A stretch of DNA of 64,000 nucleotides from Streptococcus suis. GTDB lineage: Bacteria; Bacillota; Bacilli; Lactobacillales; Streptococcaceae. Positions 44,517 through 56,303 of this stretch are shown here, piece after piece. The notes below the pieces were generated by a model. That model saw nothing but the letters and a program-made list of their open reading frames with translations, was not told the origin of the DNA and did no database searches. Position numbers and translations under genes: made by a program. Every line of letters begins with the position of its first letter. Within the stretch, counting starts at the first letter, position 1. Where the stretch lies: the NCBI RefSeq assembly GCF_902702775.1, contig NZ_LR738724.1, forward strand, positions 2,125,830 through 2,189,829, written 5' to 3'.

Positions 44517-44659
44517 TGTATATTTTAGCAATTTGTCAGCGCGTGATACTATCATCGTCCAAGGAAGTAAAATACTGTATAATGCCAGTCTATTTTGATA
44601 CTATCCTACGTTTCTCGCATTCTAGGGCAGTAAAACGCAACATAATGCCGTTAAACCAT

Positions 44660-44773
44660 TTGACAACTGAATAAAGGGGTGCTATACTTGGGGTAAGATG
44701 ATGAAAGGATTTCACTTTGACAAGTAAGTCCAAACAAAAAGCCCCCAACGGTCCGAACGTTGAGGGTTTTTAT
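44660..44773 (+). ncRNA. Antisense RNA II of an Fst/par-type toxin locus
   Basis: Promoter TTGACA (44660-44665), 17 bp, TATACT (44683-44688). The transcript would start near 44695, contain the direct repeat TTTGACAAGTAA (44716-44727) and end at the terminator hairpin 44736-44771, about 78 nt. The same 12 bp (44881-44892) cover the toxin start codon on the opposite strand, so the RNA can pair with the toxin mRNA at both the repeats and the terminator, as RNA II does in plasmid pAD1 par. Confidence 0.75.
44736..44773. terminator. Bidirectional terminator shared by toxin mRNA and antisense RNA
   Basis: CCCCCAACG and CGTTGAGGG form the stem, with A and T tracts on the two sides. The two RNAs are convergent and overlap here. 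Confidence 0.85.
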
Positions 44774-44789
44774 TTTGCCCCGAAAGGCT

Positions 44790-44888
44790 TTACTTGTTGC
44801 GGTTGTTTAGCCAATACTCAAACAATGCTGTTAGAATACCAACCAACAAAGGCAAAAGAAACGTGATGATGATGGTTTCATTTGACAA
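44790..44888 (-). CDS. Fst-family type I toxin, 32 residues
   Basis: Start TTG at 44888 with GGGAGG 8 bp upstream. The peptide MSNETIIITFLLPLLVGILT continues ALFEYWLNNRNK: a single membrane helix and a charged tail, as in Fst/Ldr toxins. The mRNA promoter is TTGACA (44957-44952), 18 bp, TATGAT (44933-44928). In the family, overexpression damages the membrane, and the labile antisense RNA prevents translation. It may stabilise the island. Confidence 0.82.
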   Translation of the reverse strand: MSNETIIITFLLPLLVGILTALFEYWLNNRNK

Positions 44889-44927
44889 GTAAATCACCTC
44901 CCTTCAATAAAATCCGGGGGCTTGTCT

Positions 44928-44957
44928 ATCATATCAGAATATTATCCACCCTGTCAA
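44928..44957 (-). promoter_or_regulatory. Toxin mRNA promoter
   Basis: On the minus strand TTGACA and TATGAT with an 18-bp spacer, 40 bp upstream of the toxin start codon. Confidence 0.75.
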
Positions 44958-45108
44958 ACGCTCCAAAACGCCCATATTCGCATTTTAATCTTGACCGATA
45001 TATTTTACCCTACTAAGCCAAAATAAACGAAAATAGAGCTATTCTCGTGGCTTTACGCATGATATAAAACCTTTACGGCTTGCCTGCTGATGATAGAAAG
45101 GGAATATC

Positions 45109-46275
45109 ATGAAAATAACTGAGGTAAAAAAGAAAGATGGTAGCATTGTCTACCGTGCCAGTGTTTACCTAGGAGTAGATGCCATCACTGGTAAGAAAGT
45201 CAAGACTAATATCACGGGCAGGACCAAGAAGGAGGTTAAAAACAAAACTCAGCAAGCTATTGCAACTTTTAAAACAGACGGGGCAACACGCTACCAAAGT
45301 GCCACCACAACCAGTTATAAAGAGTTGGCAGAATTGTGGTGGAATAGCTATAAGCACACAGTAAAGCCAAATACCCGTGGGAATGTCAAAGCACTGTTAA
45401 ATAGGCACGTCATTCCACTATTCGGAGCCTATAAGCTCGATAAACTGACGACCCCACTCCTCCAAAGTATCGTCATCAAATTAGCAGACAAAACAAATAC
45501 AGGGGAAGCTGGTGCCTGTCTGCACTATGACAAAATCCACGCGCTGAACAAACGTATATTGCAATACGGTGTTGTTATGCAAGTTCTGCCATACAATCCA
45601 GCTCGGGAAGTCATATTGCCCAGGAACGCAAAAAAAGCCACTAGGCAGAAAGTTAAGCACTTCAACGATAAGCAACTTAAGCAGTTTCTTGACTACTTGG
45701 ACGGCTTGGACCTATCTAGGTACAGAAACCTCTACGAAGTGACTTTATACAAGTTTCTATTAGCCACTGGTTGCCGTATCAATGAGGTGCTGGCACTGCA
45801 CTGGTCAGATATTGACTTGAACAACGCCACGGTCAGCATCACAAAAACACTAAACCGCTACGGATCAATCAATTCCCCCAAGTCAAACGCCAGCATACGT
45901 GATATAAACATCGACGGGCAGACGGTAGCCATGTTGAAAGAGTACAGACGGCGACAGATACAAGAGGCTTGGACCCTCGGACGTTCTGAAACGGTAGTAT
46001 TTTCCGACTTTATCCATGACTATCCTGAGGATAAGACCCTAGGGAACAGGTTGACCACACGCCTGAGGAATATCGGACTGCCTAACATCGGCTTTCACGG
46101 TTTCCGCCACACGCACGCTAGTTTGCTGCTTAACTCCGGAATACCCTATAAGGAACTCCAGCATCGCCTTGGTCATTCCAGAATATCAATGACCATGGAC
46201 ATCTATAGCCACCTTTCAAAAGAGAGGGCAAAAGATGCTGTTACATTTTATGAAAAAGCTCTCGGGAATCTTTGA
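45109..46275 (+). CDS. Tyrosine site-specific integrase
   Basis: 388 residues: an N-terminal arm-binding domain (VYRASVYLGVDAITGKKVKT), a SAM-like core-binding domain, and a catalytic domain with Arg in LLATGCRINEVLALHWSD, HxxR in GFHGFRHTHASLLL and Tyr in MTMDIYSHLS. It sits 97 bp from attR and should catalyse integration and excision of the island. The leader contains CTTGCCTGCTGA, discussed as a possible RNA target. A AAAGGG site precedes the ATG. Confidence 0.96.
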   Translation: MKITEVKKKDGSIVYRASVYLGVDAITGKKVKTNITGRTKKEVKNKTQQAIATFKTDGATRYQSATTTSYKELAELWWNSYKHTVKPNTRGNVKALLNRHVIPLFGAYKLDKLTTPLLQSIVIKLADKTNTGEAGACLHYDKIHALNKRILQYGVVMQVLPYNPAREVILPRNAKKATRQKVKHFNDKQLKQFLDYLDGLDLSRYRNLYEVTLYKFLLATGCRINEVLALHWSDIDLNNATVSITKTLNRYGSINSPKSNASIRDINIDGQTVAMLKEYRRRQIQEAWTLGRSETVVFSDFIHDYPEDKTLGNRLTTRLRNIGLPNIGFHGFRHTHASLLLNSGIPYKELQHRLGHSRISMTMDIYSHLSKERAKDAVTFYEKALGNL

Positions 46276-46277
46276 GG

Positions 46278-46298
46278 GTGTACAAAAAGGTGAACAAA
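46278..46298 (+). repeat. Right subterminal repeat, candidate integrase arm site
   Basis: One-base variant of 35927-35947, just after the integrase stop. TTTACAGGACT and TTACAGGACT follow in tandem at 46303-46325. Confidence 0.6.
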
Positions 46299-46372
46299 TT
46301 CAGTTTACAGGACTTTACAGGACTGTAAAAGTCCTTGATACGACTGGGTTTTCAGCACATAAAATCAGAAAC

Positions 46373-46392
46373 ATACCATTTTGTGATATAAT
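46373..46392 (+). promoter_or_regulatory. yaaA-recF extended -10 promoter overlapping attR core
   Basis: The att core ATACCATTTTGTGATA (46373-46388) ends inside the -10 TATAAT (46387-46392), preceded by TG one base upstream, an extended -10. The island supplies the -35 region, which is poor. Confidence 0.65.
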
Positions 46393-46412
46393 ATTCTGTA
46401 ACGAGGTGACTT

Positions 46413-46796
46413 ATGGAATTTAAATTATTTGATGACTACATCACATTACAAGCATTATTAAAAACGACTGGTATTCTCCATTCAGGAGGGGCCATTAAAG
46501 GATTTTTAGAAGAAAATACCATTCTTTTCAATGGAGAGGATGAAAAAAGACGCGGTAAAAAAATCCGTGTCGGAGATGTTATCACACTCCCAGACCACAA
46601 CACCAGCATCACAATCGTCGCACCTAGTGCAGAAGAAATACAGCAACACCAAGAAGATCAAACTGAAAAAGAACGTGTGGCTGCAATCGTTAAAAAGTTA
46701 AATCAAGAAAATAAAAAGAATAAGAAACAGGTAAAAACTCCTAAAAAAGCAACTAAAAAGACTGAAAGAAAACCTGTTCGTTTCCCTGGTATGTAG
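46413..46796 (+). CDS. yaaA: S4-domain RNA-binding protein YaaA
   Basis: 127 residues: an S4-like fold ([32 protein letters not shown] and [14 protein letters not shown]) and a lysine-rich tail. The family lies between dnaN and recF in many Firmicutes and assists ribosome assembly. Here it directly precedes recF (2 bp apart) but is not near dnaN. A GAGGTGA site precedes the ATG. Confidence 0.9.
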   Translation: MEFKLFDDYITLQALLKTTGILHSGGAIKGFLEENTILFNGEDEKRRGKKIRVGDVITLPDHNTSITIVAPSAEEIQQHQEDQTEKERVAAIVKKLNQENKKNKKQVKTPKKATKKTERKPVRFPGM

Positions 46797-46798
46797 AC

Positions 46799-47893
46799 AT
46801 GTGGCTAGAACGATTAGAGTTACAACATTTTCGCAATTACAACCAATTAGATATTGAGTTCCACAAAGGGCTCAATGTCTTTTTAGGCGAAAACGCCCAA
46901 GGAAAAACCAATATTCTAGAATCTATCTATGCTTTAGCTTTAACACGAAGTCATCGAACACGGACAGATAAGGACCTACTACAGTTTCAAGAAAAGGAAT
47001 TATCTATTTCGGGTTTACTCCATCGCGCAAGCGGTAAAGTTCCACTTGACATTCACTTGACAGATAAGGGGCGAGTGACCAAGGTCAACCATCTCAAACA
47101 AGCAAAACTTTCTAATTACATTGGACATATGAACGTCGTCCTATTTGCTCCAGAAGATTTACAGCTGATAAAAGGTGCCCCTGCTTTGAGAAGAAAGTTC
47201 ATCGATGTCGAGCTCGGGCAAATCAAACCACTCTATCTCTCTGACCTATCGAATTATAACCACGTTTTAAAACAAAGAAATACTTACCTCAAATCTACAG
47301 ATAAGATTGATGAGAACTTCCTATCCGTGTTAGATCAGCAACTTGCTGAATATGGTAGTCGTGTTATCCAACATCGTATTGACTTTCTAAAGAAATTAGA
47401 GGAATTCGGAAATAGAAAAGTTCAAGATATTTCAGATAAGAGAGAGGAACTAACTATCGAATATCAATCCTCAATTAAGTTTACTAATTCTGTCAATTTA
47501 ATTGACATATTCTTGACGGAATTGGAAAGGTGTCGCAAACGTGATTTATTTAAGAAAAATACAGGAGTTGGACCACATCGAGATGATGTAGCTTTCTTTA
47601 TAAATGGAATGAATGCCCATTATGGTAGTCAAGGACAACACCGCAGTCTCGTTCTGTCACTCAAACTGGCTGAAATCGAGCTGATGAAAGAAGTCACACG
47701 AGAGTACCCAATTCTACTCTTAGATGATGTTATGAGTGAGCTGGATAATAATCGTCAAATCAAGCTACTAGAAACTATTACAGATACGATTCAAACATTT
47801 ATTACAACGACCTCTTTAGACCATTTACATAAGCTACCTGATAGTTTAAAAATCTTCCATATTGAGTCTGGTAAGGTTACTGAGTCAGAATAA
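46799..47893 (+). CDS. recF: DNA repair and replication protein RecF
   Basis: 364 residues: N-terminal [19 protein letters not shown], Walker [18 protein letters not shown], signature [18 protein letters not shown] and Walker [17 protein letters not shown]. It loads RecA at single-strand gaps with RecO and RecR. Second gene of the yaaA-recF operon; the promoter lies at the island's right end. Confidence 0.97.
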   Translation: MWLERLELQHFRNYNQLDIEFHKGLNVFLGENAQGKTNILESIYALALTRSHRTRTDKDLLQFQEKELSISGLLHRASGKVPLDIHLTDKGRVTKVNHLKQAKLSNYIGHMNVVLFAPEDLQLIKGAPALRRKFIDVELGQIKPLYLSDLSNYNHVLKQRNTYLKSTDKIDENFLSVLDQQLAEYGSRVIQHRIDFLKKLEEFGNRKVQDISDKREELTIEYQSSIKFTNSVNLIDIFLTELERCRKRDLFKKNTGVGPHRDDVAFFINGMNAHYGSQGQHRSLVLSLKLAEIELMKEVTREYPILLLDDVMSELDNNRQIKLLETITDTIQTFITTTSLDHLHKLPDSLKIFHIESGKVTESE

Positions 47894-47933
47894 GATTGTT
47901 TACACTATTGTCAATAAAATTTACAAAAAAGTA

Positions 47934-47961
47934 AAGACCCTGTCAAGAGGGTCTTGTTTTT
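47934..47961. terminator. Bidirectional terminator between recF and guaB
   Basis: AAGACCCT-GTCAAG-AGGGTCTT with T tracts on both strands; the genes converge. Confidence 0.88.
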
Positions 47962-47963
47962 GT

Positions 47964-49460
<1,497 letters not shown>

Positions 49461-49631
49461 TTATTTATGTGTAGCTTGATTGCTATTTGTATTTTAATTA
49501 TGATAACATTTTGAAATCATTTGTCAATCATTATTCGCTTTAATATTGTCAATCCTAAAAATTCAGAAAATTCTATTCAGTTTTATCTATAAAAATCGAA
49601 CGTTTGTTTTTTGCTGTGTCGTAAAACAAAT

Positions 49632-49665
49632 GAAAAAAGCAACATTTTTTCAACATTGCTCTTTT
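49632..49665 (-). terminator. Terminator of trpS
   Basis: On the minus strand GCAATGTT and AATGTTGC can form an 8-bp stem with two G-U pairs, followed by six T, a few bases after the trpS stop. Confidence 0.7.
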
Positions 49666-49675
49666 ATTGTTAACC

Positions 49676-50978
<1,303 letters not shown>

Positions 50979-51050
50979 GGTCAGTAAAGCCTTGACGCTA
51001 CCAAGAGAATGATGGATAATAGTATAGAATTATTTTTTGTGGAGCTTATT

Positions 51051-51920
51051 ATGCAACGATTTAAAGAGTTTTTTCTAGTTACCATTGGTACCTTTATCAT
51101 GGCTGTTGGCTTTAACAGCCTCTTTTTAGCGAACAACATCGCTTCCGGGGGTATAAGTGGTCTGGCTATTAGTATTAACAAATTATTTGAAATAAATCCA
51201 GCCACCTTTGTATTTATCGTTAACATTCCCCTACTTATTGCATGTTACGTTTTTCTAGGTAGAACAACCTTTTTGAAGACCGTATATGGTTCTAATATTT
51301 ACCCATTTTTTCTTAAACTCACAGACTCACTTCCAACACTTACTAAAGATCCGCTATTAGCAGCACTATTTGGTGGTATTATTGTTGGAATTGGAATTGG
51401 TCTTGTTTTTCTTGGAAATTCTTCAACTGGCGGTACTGGAATTATTACTCAATTACTCAATAAATTAACCCCGATTCCTATTGGGATTTTAATGGGTATA
51501 ATTGATGGAATAATCGTTATTATAGGTTTTATTGCTTTTGATCCTGATTCTGTAATGTACTCCATCCTCGCACTGATGACCATCACTTATATTGTCAACT
51601 TGATGATGTCCGGTGCTGATTCCTCTCGAAATGTAATGATTATATCGAGATATCATGAAGAAATAAAAGAATACATTACAACAGTTGTTGATCGAGGTGT
51701 TACTGAATTTCCTGTTGTTGGTGGGTTTACAGGTAAAGAACAACGAATGCTGATGACAACCGTTTCACGTCCAGAAATTCAAAAACTTGAAACAAATATT
51801 CTTGCAATCGACGATACTGCATTTCTAATTGTCATGCCAGCAACTCAAGTTAAAGGACGTGGATTCAGTCTTCAAAAAGACCACAAACAGTATAATGAAG
51901 ATATTTTGATTCCAATGTAA
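51051..51920 (+). CDS. YitT-family membrane protein (DUF161/DUF2179)
   Basis: Start set at 51051 (MQRFKEFFLVTIGTFIMAVG) with GGAG 7 bp upstream; the promoter TTGACG/GATAAT near 50992-51020 makes the earlier in-frame ATG at 51009 unlikely. 289 residues with five or six membrane helices (SLFLANNIASGGISGLAI, GNSSTGGTGIITQLL) and a C-terminal cytoplasmic DUF2179 domain. Function unknown; a transporter role is assumed in the family. Confidence 0.9.
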   Translation: MQRFKEFFLVTIGTFIMAVGFNSLFLANNIASGGISGLAISINKLFEINPATFVFIVNIPLLIACYVFLGRTTFLKTVYGSNIYPFFLKLTDSLPTLTKDPLLAALFGGIIVGIGIGLVFLGNSSTGGTGIITQLLNKLTPIPIGILMGIIDGIIVIIGFIAFDPDSVMYSILALMTITYIVNLMMSGADSSRNVMIISRYHEEIKEYITTVVDRGVTEFPVVGGFTGKEQRMLMTTVSRPEIQKLETNILAIDDTAFLIVMPATQVKGRGFSLQKDHKQYNEDILIPM

Positions 51921-51984
51921 TTCATTGAAAATTCAAGTTCTTTCTAGTACAATAAAACTAATAGACAGAAAAATAGGAGAAACT

Positions 51985-53607
51985 ATGCTTACAGTATCAG
52001 ATGTGTCGCTACGTTTCAGCGATCGTAAATTATTCGATGATGTTAACATTAAGTTTACAGCAGGAAATACCTATGGATTGATTGGTGCTAATGGTGCCGG
52101 AAAATCTACTTTTTTAAAAATCTTAGCAGGAGATATCGAACCAACAACTGGCCATATTTCCCTTGGTTCTGACGAACGACTTTCTGTCCTTCGTCAGAAC
52201 CATTTCGACTACGAAGATGAACGTGTGATTGACGTCGTTATCATGGGAAATGACCAACTTTACAGCATCATGAAAGAGAAAGATGCCATCTATATGAAGG
52301 AAGACTTTTCTGATGAAGATGGTGTCCGAGCTGCCGAGTTAGAAGGTGAATTTGCTGAACTTGGTGGATGGGAAGCTGAGAGCGAAGCTTCACAGTTACT
52401 CCAAAACCTCAACATCTCAGAAGACCTTCACTACCAAAATATGAGCGAATTGACAAATGGTGAAAAGGTCAAAGTTCTCTTAGCCAAGGCGCTTTTTGGT
52501 AAACCCGATGTTCTTCTTTTGGACGAGCCAACCAACGGTTTAGACATCCAATCCATCAACTGGTTGGAAGACTTCCTCATTGATTTTGAAAATACCGTCA
52601 TTGTTGTTTCCCATGACCGTCACTTCTTAAATAAAGTATGTACACATATGGCTGATCTTGACTTCGGTAAAATCAAGATTTTCGTTGGTAACTACGACTT
52701 CTGGAAACAATCTAGTGAATTAGCAGCTAAACTACAAGCTGACCGTAATGCCAAAGCAGAAGAAAAAATCAAGGAATTACAAGAATTCGTTGCTCGTTTC
52801 TCTGCTAATGCCTCTAAGTCTAAGCAAGCTACTTCACGTAAGAAGATGTTGGATAAAATCGAGTTGGAGGAAATTATTCCTTCTAGCCGTAAGTATCCAT
52901 TTATCAACTTCAAATCAGAACGTGAAATCGGTAATGACCTCTTAACAGTTGAAAACTTAAAAGTTGTCATCGATGGTGAAACGATTCTTGACAATATCAG
53001 CTTTATCCTGCGTCCAGGTGACAAGACTGCTCTTATTGGTCAAAACGACATCCAAACAACTGCTCTCATTCGTGCTCTTATGGGTGATATTGAATATGAA
53101 GGTACTGTCAAGTGGGGTGTCACTACTAGTCAATCCTACTTACCAAAAGACAATACTCGTGACTTCGATACAAACGAATCTATCCTTGATTGGCTCCGTC
53201 AATTTGCCAGCAAGGAAGAAGATGACAATACCTTCTTGCGCGGTTTCTTGGGACGTATGCTCTTCTCGGGTGATGAGGTTAACAAACCTGTAAACGTCTT
53301 GTCAGGGGGCGAAAAAGTGCGCGTGATGTTGTCAAAACTCATGCTCCTCAAGTCAAATGTCTTGGTCTTAGACGATCCAACCAACCACTTGGACTTGGAA
53401 TCAATTTCCAGTCTAAACGATGGTTTGAAAGCTTTTAAAGAGTCCATCATCTTTGCCAGCCACGACCACGAATTTATTCAAACTTTAGCAAACCATATCA
53501 TCGTCATTTCTAAAAACGGTGTTATCGATCGAATCGACGAAACTTATGATGAATTTTTGGAAAATGCTGAAGTACAGGCTAAAGTACAAGAACTTTGGAA
53601 AGCATAA
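51985..53607 (+). CDS. ABC-F family ATPase
   Basis: Start set at 51985 (MLTVSDVSLRFSDRKLFDDV) after TAGGAGAAACT; 540 residues. Two ABC domains: Walker A GANGAGKSTF and signature MSELTNGEKVKV with Walker B VLLLDEPTNGLD; the second has GQNDIQTTAL, a degenerate Walker A, and LSGGEKVRV with LVLDDPTNHLD. No membrane helices. ABC-F proteins act on ribosomes. The overall form is YbiT-like rather than a known resistance type. The altered second Walker A (GQNDIQTT in place of GxxGxGKT) is notable. Confidence 0.9.
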   Translation: MLTVSDVSLRFSDRKLFDDVNIKFTAGNTYGLIGANGAGKSTFLKILAGDIEPTTGHISLGSDERLSVLRQNHFDYEDERVIDVVIMGNDQLYSIMKEKDAIYMKEDFSDEDGVRAAELEGEFAELGGWEAESEASQLLQNLNISEDLHYQNMSELTNGEKVKVLLAKALFGKPDVLLLDEPTNGLDIQSINWLEDFLIDFENTVIVVSHDRHFLNKVCTHMADLDFGKIKIFVGNYDFWKQSSELAAKLQADRNAKAEEKIKELQEFVARFSANASKSKQATSRKKMLDKIELEEIIPSSRKYPFINFKSEREIGNDLLTVENLKVVIDGETILDNISFILRPGDKTALIGQNDIQTTALIRALMGDIEYEGTVKWGVTTSQSYLPKDNTRDFDTNESILDWLRQFASKEEDDNTFLRGFLGRMLFSGDEVNKPVNVLSGGEKVRVMLSKLMLLKSNVLVLDDPTNHLDLESISSLNDGLKAFKESIIFASHDHEFIQTLANHIIVISKNGVIDRIDETYDEFLENAEVQAKVQELWKA

Positions 53608-53637
53608 TAAAAAGGCGATTTATTCGCCTTTTCTTTT
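53608..53637 (+). terminator. Terminator of the ABC-F gene
   Basis: AAAAGGCG-ATTTATT-CGCCTTTT followed by CTTTT, between the ABC-F and YfhO genes. Confidence 0.8.
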
Positions 53638-53643
53638 AAATCT

Positions 53644-56223
53644 ATGAAAAAAATATTTACAAAAACATCCATTTATTATCTCTTCTCTTTCCTTATTCCG
53701 CTGACTATTATTTCTATCGTCTTAGCATTTCAAGGAATCTGGTGGGGAAGTGATACAACAATATTGGCCAGTGATGGCTTCCATCAGTATGTTATTTTTA
53801 ATCAAACATTACGAAATACTTTACACGGAGACGGCTCTTTATTTTACACATTTTCAAGTGGTTTAGGACTCAATTTTTATGCTCTATCCTCCTATTACCT
53901 AGGTTCATTCCTGTCTCCAATTGTCTTTTTCTTTGATTTACAATCCATTCCTGACGCTATCTATCTTGTCACTATTGTCAAATTTGGATTGACTGGGTTG
54001 TCAACTTATGTCAGCCTAAAGGGTATCCATAAAAATTTGAAAGAAGAATGGGCACTATTACTCGCTATTAGTTTTTCTCTGATGAGTTTTAGTACAAGTC
54101 AATTAGAAATAAACAACTGGCTAGACGTTTTTATACTCCTCCCACTAATTCTTCTTGGATTACATCGATTATTAAAAAAACAGGGTCCGATTCTCTACTA
54201 CATAACATTAACATGCTTGTTTATCCAAAACTATTACTTCGGGTATATGGTGGCTATTTTTCTAACATTATGGACATTGGTTCAATTATCATGGATAGAT
54301 AGTCAGAGAATCAAAAGATTTATCAACTTTACAATAGTGTCAATTTTATCTGCTCTAAGTAGCATGTTCATGTTGTTACCAACCTACTTGGATTTAAAAA
54401 CTCACGGTGAGACATTTACAAAAATTGTCAACCTAAAAACCGAAGACTCTTGGTATCTGGACTTCTTTGCAAAAAACTTAGTTGGTAGCTTTGATACAAC
54501 AAAATTCGGTTCTATTCCCATGATCTCTGTTGGTCTCGTTCCACTAATACTCGCTTTATTATTCTTTACATTAAAAGAAATAAAACCAACTGTCAAACTC
54601 TCCTATTCTCTATTCTTTACATTCATTATTTCAAGTTTCTACCTACAACCACTCAATCTTTTTTGGCAAGGTATGCATGCGCCAAATATGTTCCTCTATC
54701 GTTATGCATGGGCTCTATCAATAACCGTTATCTATTTAGCAGCAGAGACATTGGTACGACTACGTCAAGTAAGTATTAAAAATTTTACTCTGATTGTTTC
54801 ATTTTTACTCATTTGCTTTGCTTCTACCTTTATTTTTAGAGATCATTATGAGTTTCTAATGGATGTAAATTTCCTACTCACACTAGAATTTCTAATAGCC
54901 TACTTCATTCTTTTTGTAGCAATGATTCGCTATAAATCATCCTTAAAATGGACTAATATTGTTTTATTGTTCTTCACTTTCTTAGAACTTGGATTACATA
55001 GTCATTATCAGGTTCAGGGGATTTCTGATGAATGGCATTTCCCTAGCCGATCAAACTATGAAGAAAAATTGACAGATATTGACAGTATTGTAAAGTCTAC
55101 AAAGACTACAACTGATTCATTTTATCGTATAGAACGTCTATTACCACAAACTGGCAATGATAGCATGAAATTCAATTACAACGGTATTTCTCAATTCTCC
55201 TCCATTCGAAATCGTGCTTCCAGCTCAGTACTAGATAAGCTCGGTTTCCGTTCAGACGGTACCAATTTGAATCTTCGTTATCAGAATAATACAATTATTG
55301 CTGATAGCCTATTCGGAATCAAATATAATTTAGCTACTACGGACCCAAATAAGTTTGGTTTCACACTGAATCAGAGTCAGTCTACTATTAATCTTTACGA
55401 AAATAGTTTTAATCTAGGGTTAGCACTATTGACTGAAGGGATTTACAGAGATGTCAATTTTACAAATCTGACTCTCGATAATCAAACAAATTTTCTTAAT
55501 CAACTAACCGGGCTATCTCAAAAATACTACCACACTTTATCAGATGTTGTTTCACAAAATACAGTTGAACTGAACAATCGAATGACTGTCAACAAAGTTG
55601 ACAATGAGGATGCTGCAAAGGCAACTTTCTTAGTAAATATACCTGCAAATAGCCAGGTATACTTAAATTTGCCAAATTTAACATTCTCAAATGAGAATCA
55701 AAAAAAGATTGTCATTACTGTCAATAATCAGTCAAGTGAGTTTACACTAGATAATGCTTTCTCTTTCTTCAATGTGGGGAGCTTTACTACAGATGTACAA
55801 GTTCAAGTCGATGTATATTTTCCTGAAAATAATCAAGTTTCTTTTGATAAACCACAATTTTATCGATTGGACTTATTAGCTTTCCAACAGGCTATTTCCA
55901 TTCTCCAAGAAAAACAAGTAGTAACAAAAACTGATGGTAATAAAGTAACCGTTGATTTTGTAACCGATAAAGAAGCCTCGCTCCTCCTTACTTTACCCTA
56001 TGATAAAGGATGGAATGCAACCATTGATGGTAAACCTATCAAAATCCAAAAAGCGCAAGAGGGTTTTATGAAAGTGGATGTAAGTCCAGGTCAAACTAAA
56101 CTAGTTTTAACCTTTATACCAAATGGTTTCTATCTAGGTTTACTGATTTCTTTTGGTGCAGTTTTTGTATTTTTCTCCTATCAATTCATTAGATACTATT
56201 ATTCTAAGAACCGAGAATCCTAA
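53644..56223 (+). CDS. YfhO-family polytopic membrane protein
   Basis: 859 residues: about 12 membrane helices in the first 480 residues (YYLFSFLIPLTIISIVLAFQ, GLGLNFYALSSYYLGSFLSP), a large extracellular domain (480-825) and a last helix (FYLGLLISFGAVFVFFSYQF). YfhO proteins are GT-C-like and take part in glycosylation of lipoteichoic acid in Bacillus. The conserved N-terminal loop SDGFHQYVIFNQTLR fits. It starts 7 bp after the terminator of the preceding gene, and its own terminator overlaps the stop. Confidence 0.88.
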   Translation: MKKIFTKTSIYYLFSFLIPLTIISIVLAFQGIWWGSDTTILASDGFHQYVIFNQTLRNTLHGDGSLFYTFSSGLGLNFYALSSYYLGSFLSPIVFFFDLQSIPDAIYLVTIVKFGLTGLSTYVSLKGIHKNLKEEWALLLAISFSLMSFSTSQLEINNWLDVFILLPLILLGLHRLLKKQGPILYYITLTCLFIQNYYFGYMVAIFLTLWTLVQLSWIDSQRIKRFINFTIVSILSALSSMFMLLPTYLDLKTHGETFTKIVNLKTEDSWYLDFFAKNLVGSFDTTKFGSIPMISVGLVPLILALLFFTLKEIKPTVKLSYSLFFTFIISSFYLQPLNLFWQGMHAPNMFLYRYAWALSITVIYLAAETLVRLRQVSIKNFTLIVSFLLICFASTFIFRDHYEFLMDVNFLLTLEFLIAYFILFVAMIRYKSSLKWTNIVLLFFTFLELGLHSHYQVQGISDEWHFPSRSNYEEKLTDIDSIVKSTKTTTDSFYRIERLLPQTGNDSMKFNYNGISQFSSIRNRASSSVLDKLGFRSDGTNLNLRYQNNTIIADSLFGIKYNLATTDPNKFGFTLNQSQSTINLYENSFNLGLALLTEGIYRDVNFTNLTLDNQTNFLNQLTGLSQKYYHTLSDVVSQNTVELNNRMTVNKVDNEDAAKATFLVNIPANSQVYLNLPNLTFSNENQKKIVITVNNQSSEFTLDNAFSFFNVGSFTTDVQVQVDVYFPENNQVSFDKPQFYRLDLLAFQQAISILQEKQVVTKTDGNKVTVDFVTDKEASLLLTLPYDKGWNATIDGKPIKIQKAQEGFMKVDVSPGQTKLVLTFIPNGFYLGLLISFGAVFVFFSYQFIRYYYSKNRES

Positions 56224-56239
56224 ACTTTCTCGGTTTTTT
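56211..56239 (+). terminator. Terminator overlapping the YfhO gene end
   Basis: CCGAGAA (56211-56217, inside the last codons) pairs with TTCTCGG (56227-56233), then TTTTTT. Confidence 0.8.
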
Positions 56240-56250
56240 CTTGTAAAAAA

Positions 56251-56303
56251 CAAAAAACCTTGATTTCTCAAGGTCTCCTATGCTTTATCTACTCCGCCAA
56301 CAG
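56251..56303. repeat. attL-like copy of the tRNA-Asn 3' end
   Basis: Duplicated tRNA end and terminator; differs from 60041-60093 only at 56275 (C for T). Confidence 0.85.

Larger units (their letters stand above)
35802..46388. mobile_element. Phage-inducible chromosomal island (PICI)-like element, 10.6 kb
   Basis: Bounded by a perfect 16-bp direct repeat (35802-35817 and 46373-46388). The integrase gene is at the right end; a CI-like repressor gene sits beside it facing a long minus-strand operon: XRE, HTH-BRO, Rha, head-tail adaptor, small genes, wHTH and MerR-like proteins, replication organizer, iterons, small-terminase-like and ArpU-like genes. No portal, large terminase, capsid, tail or lysis genes are present. 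This is the layout of Gram-positive PICIs that use a helper phage. It is inserted between the divergent M16 and yaaA-recF operons. Confidence 0.85.

Noticed and set aside
35802-46388. Full prophage or integrative conjugative element
   Set aside because: No portal, capsid, tail, lysis or large terminase genes, and no relaxase or type IV secretion genes, within the att-bounded 10.6 kb.
49590-49615. CGAACGTTTG upstream of guaB as a PurR box
   Set aside because: It is only a partial match and lies about 150 bp from the start codon, near the trpS terminator.
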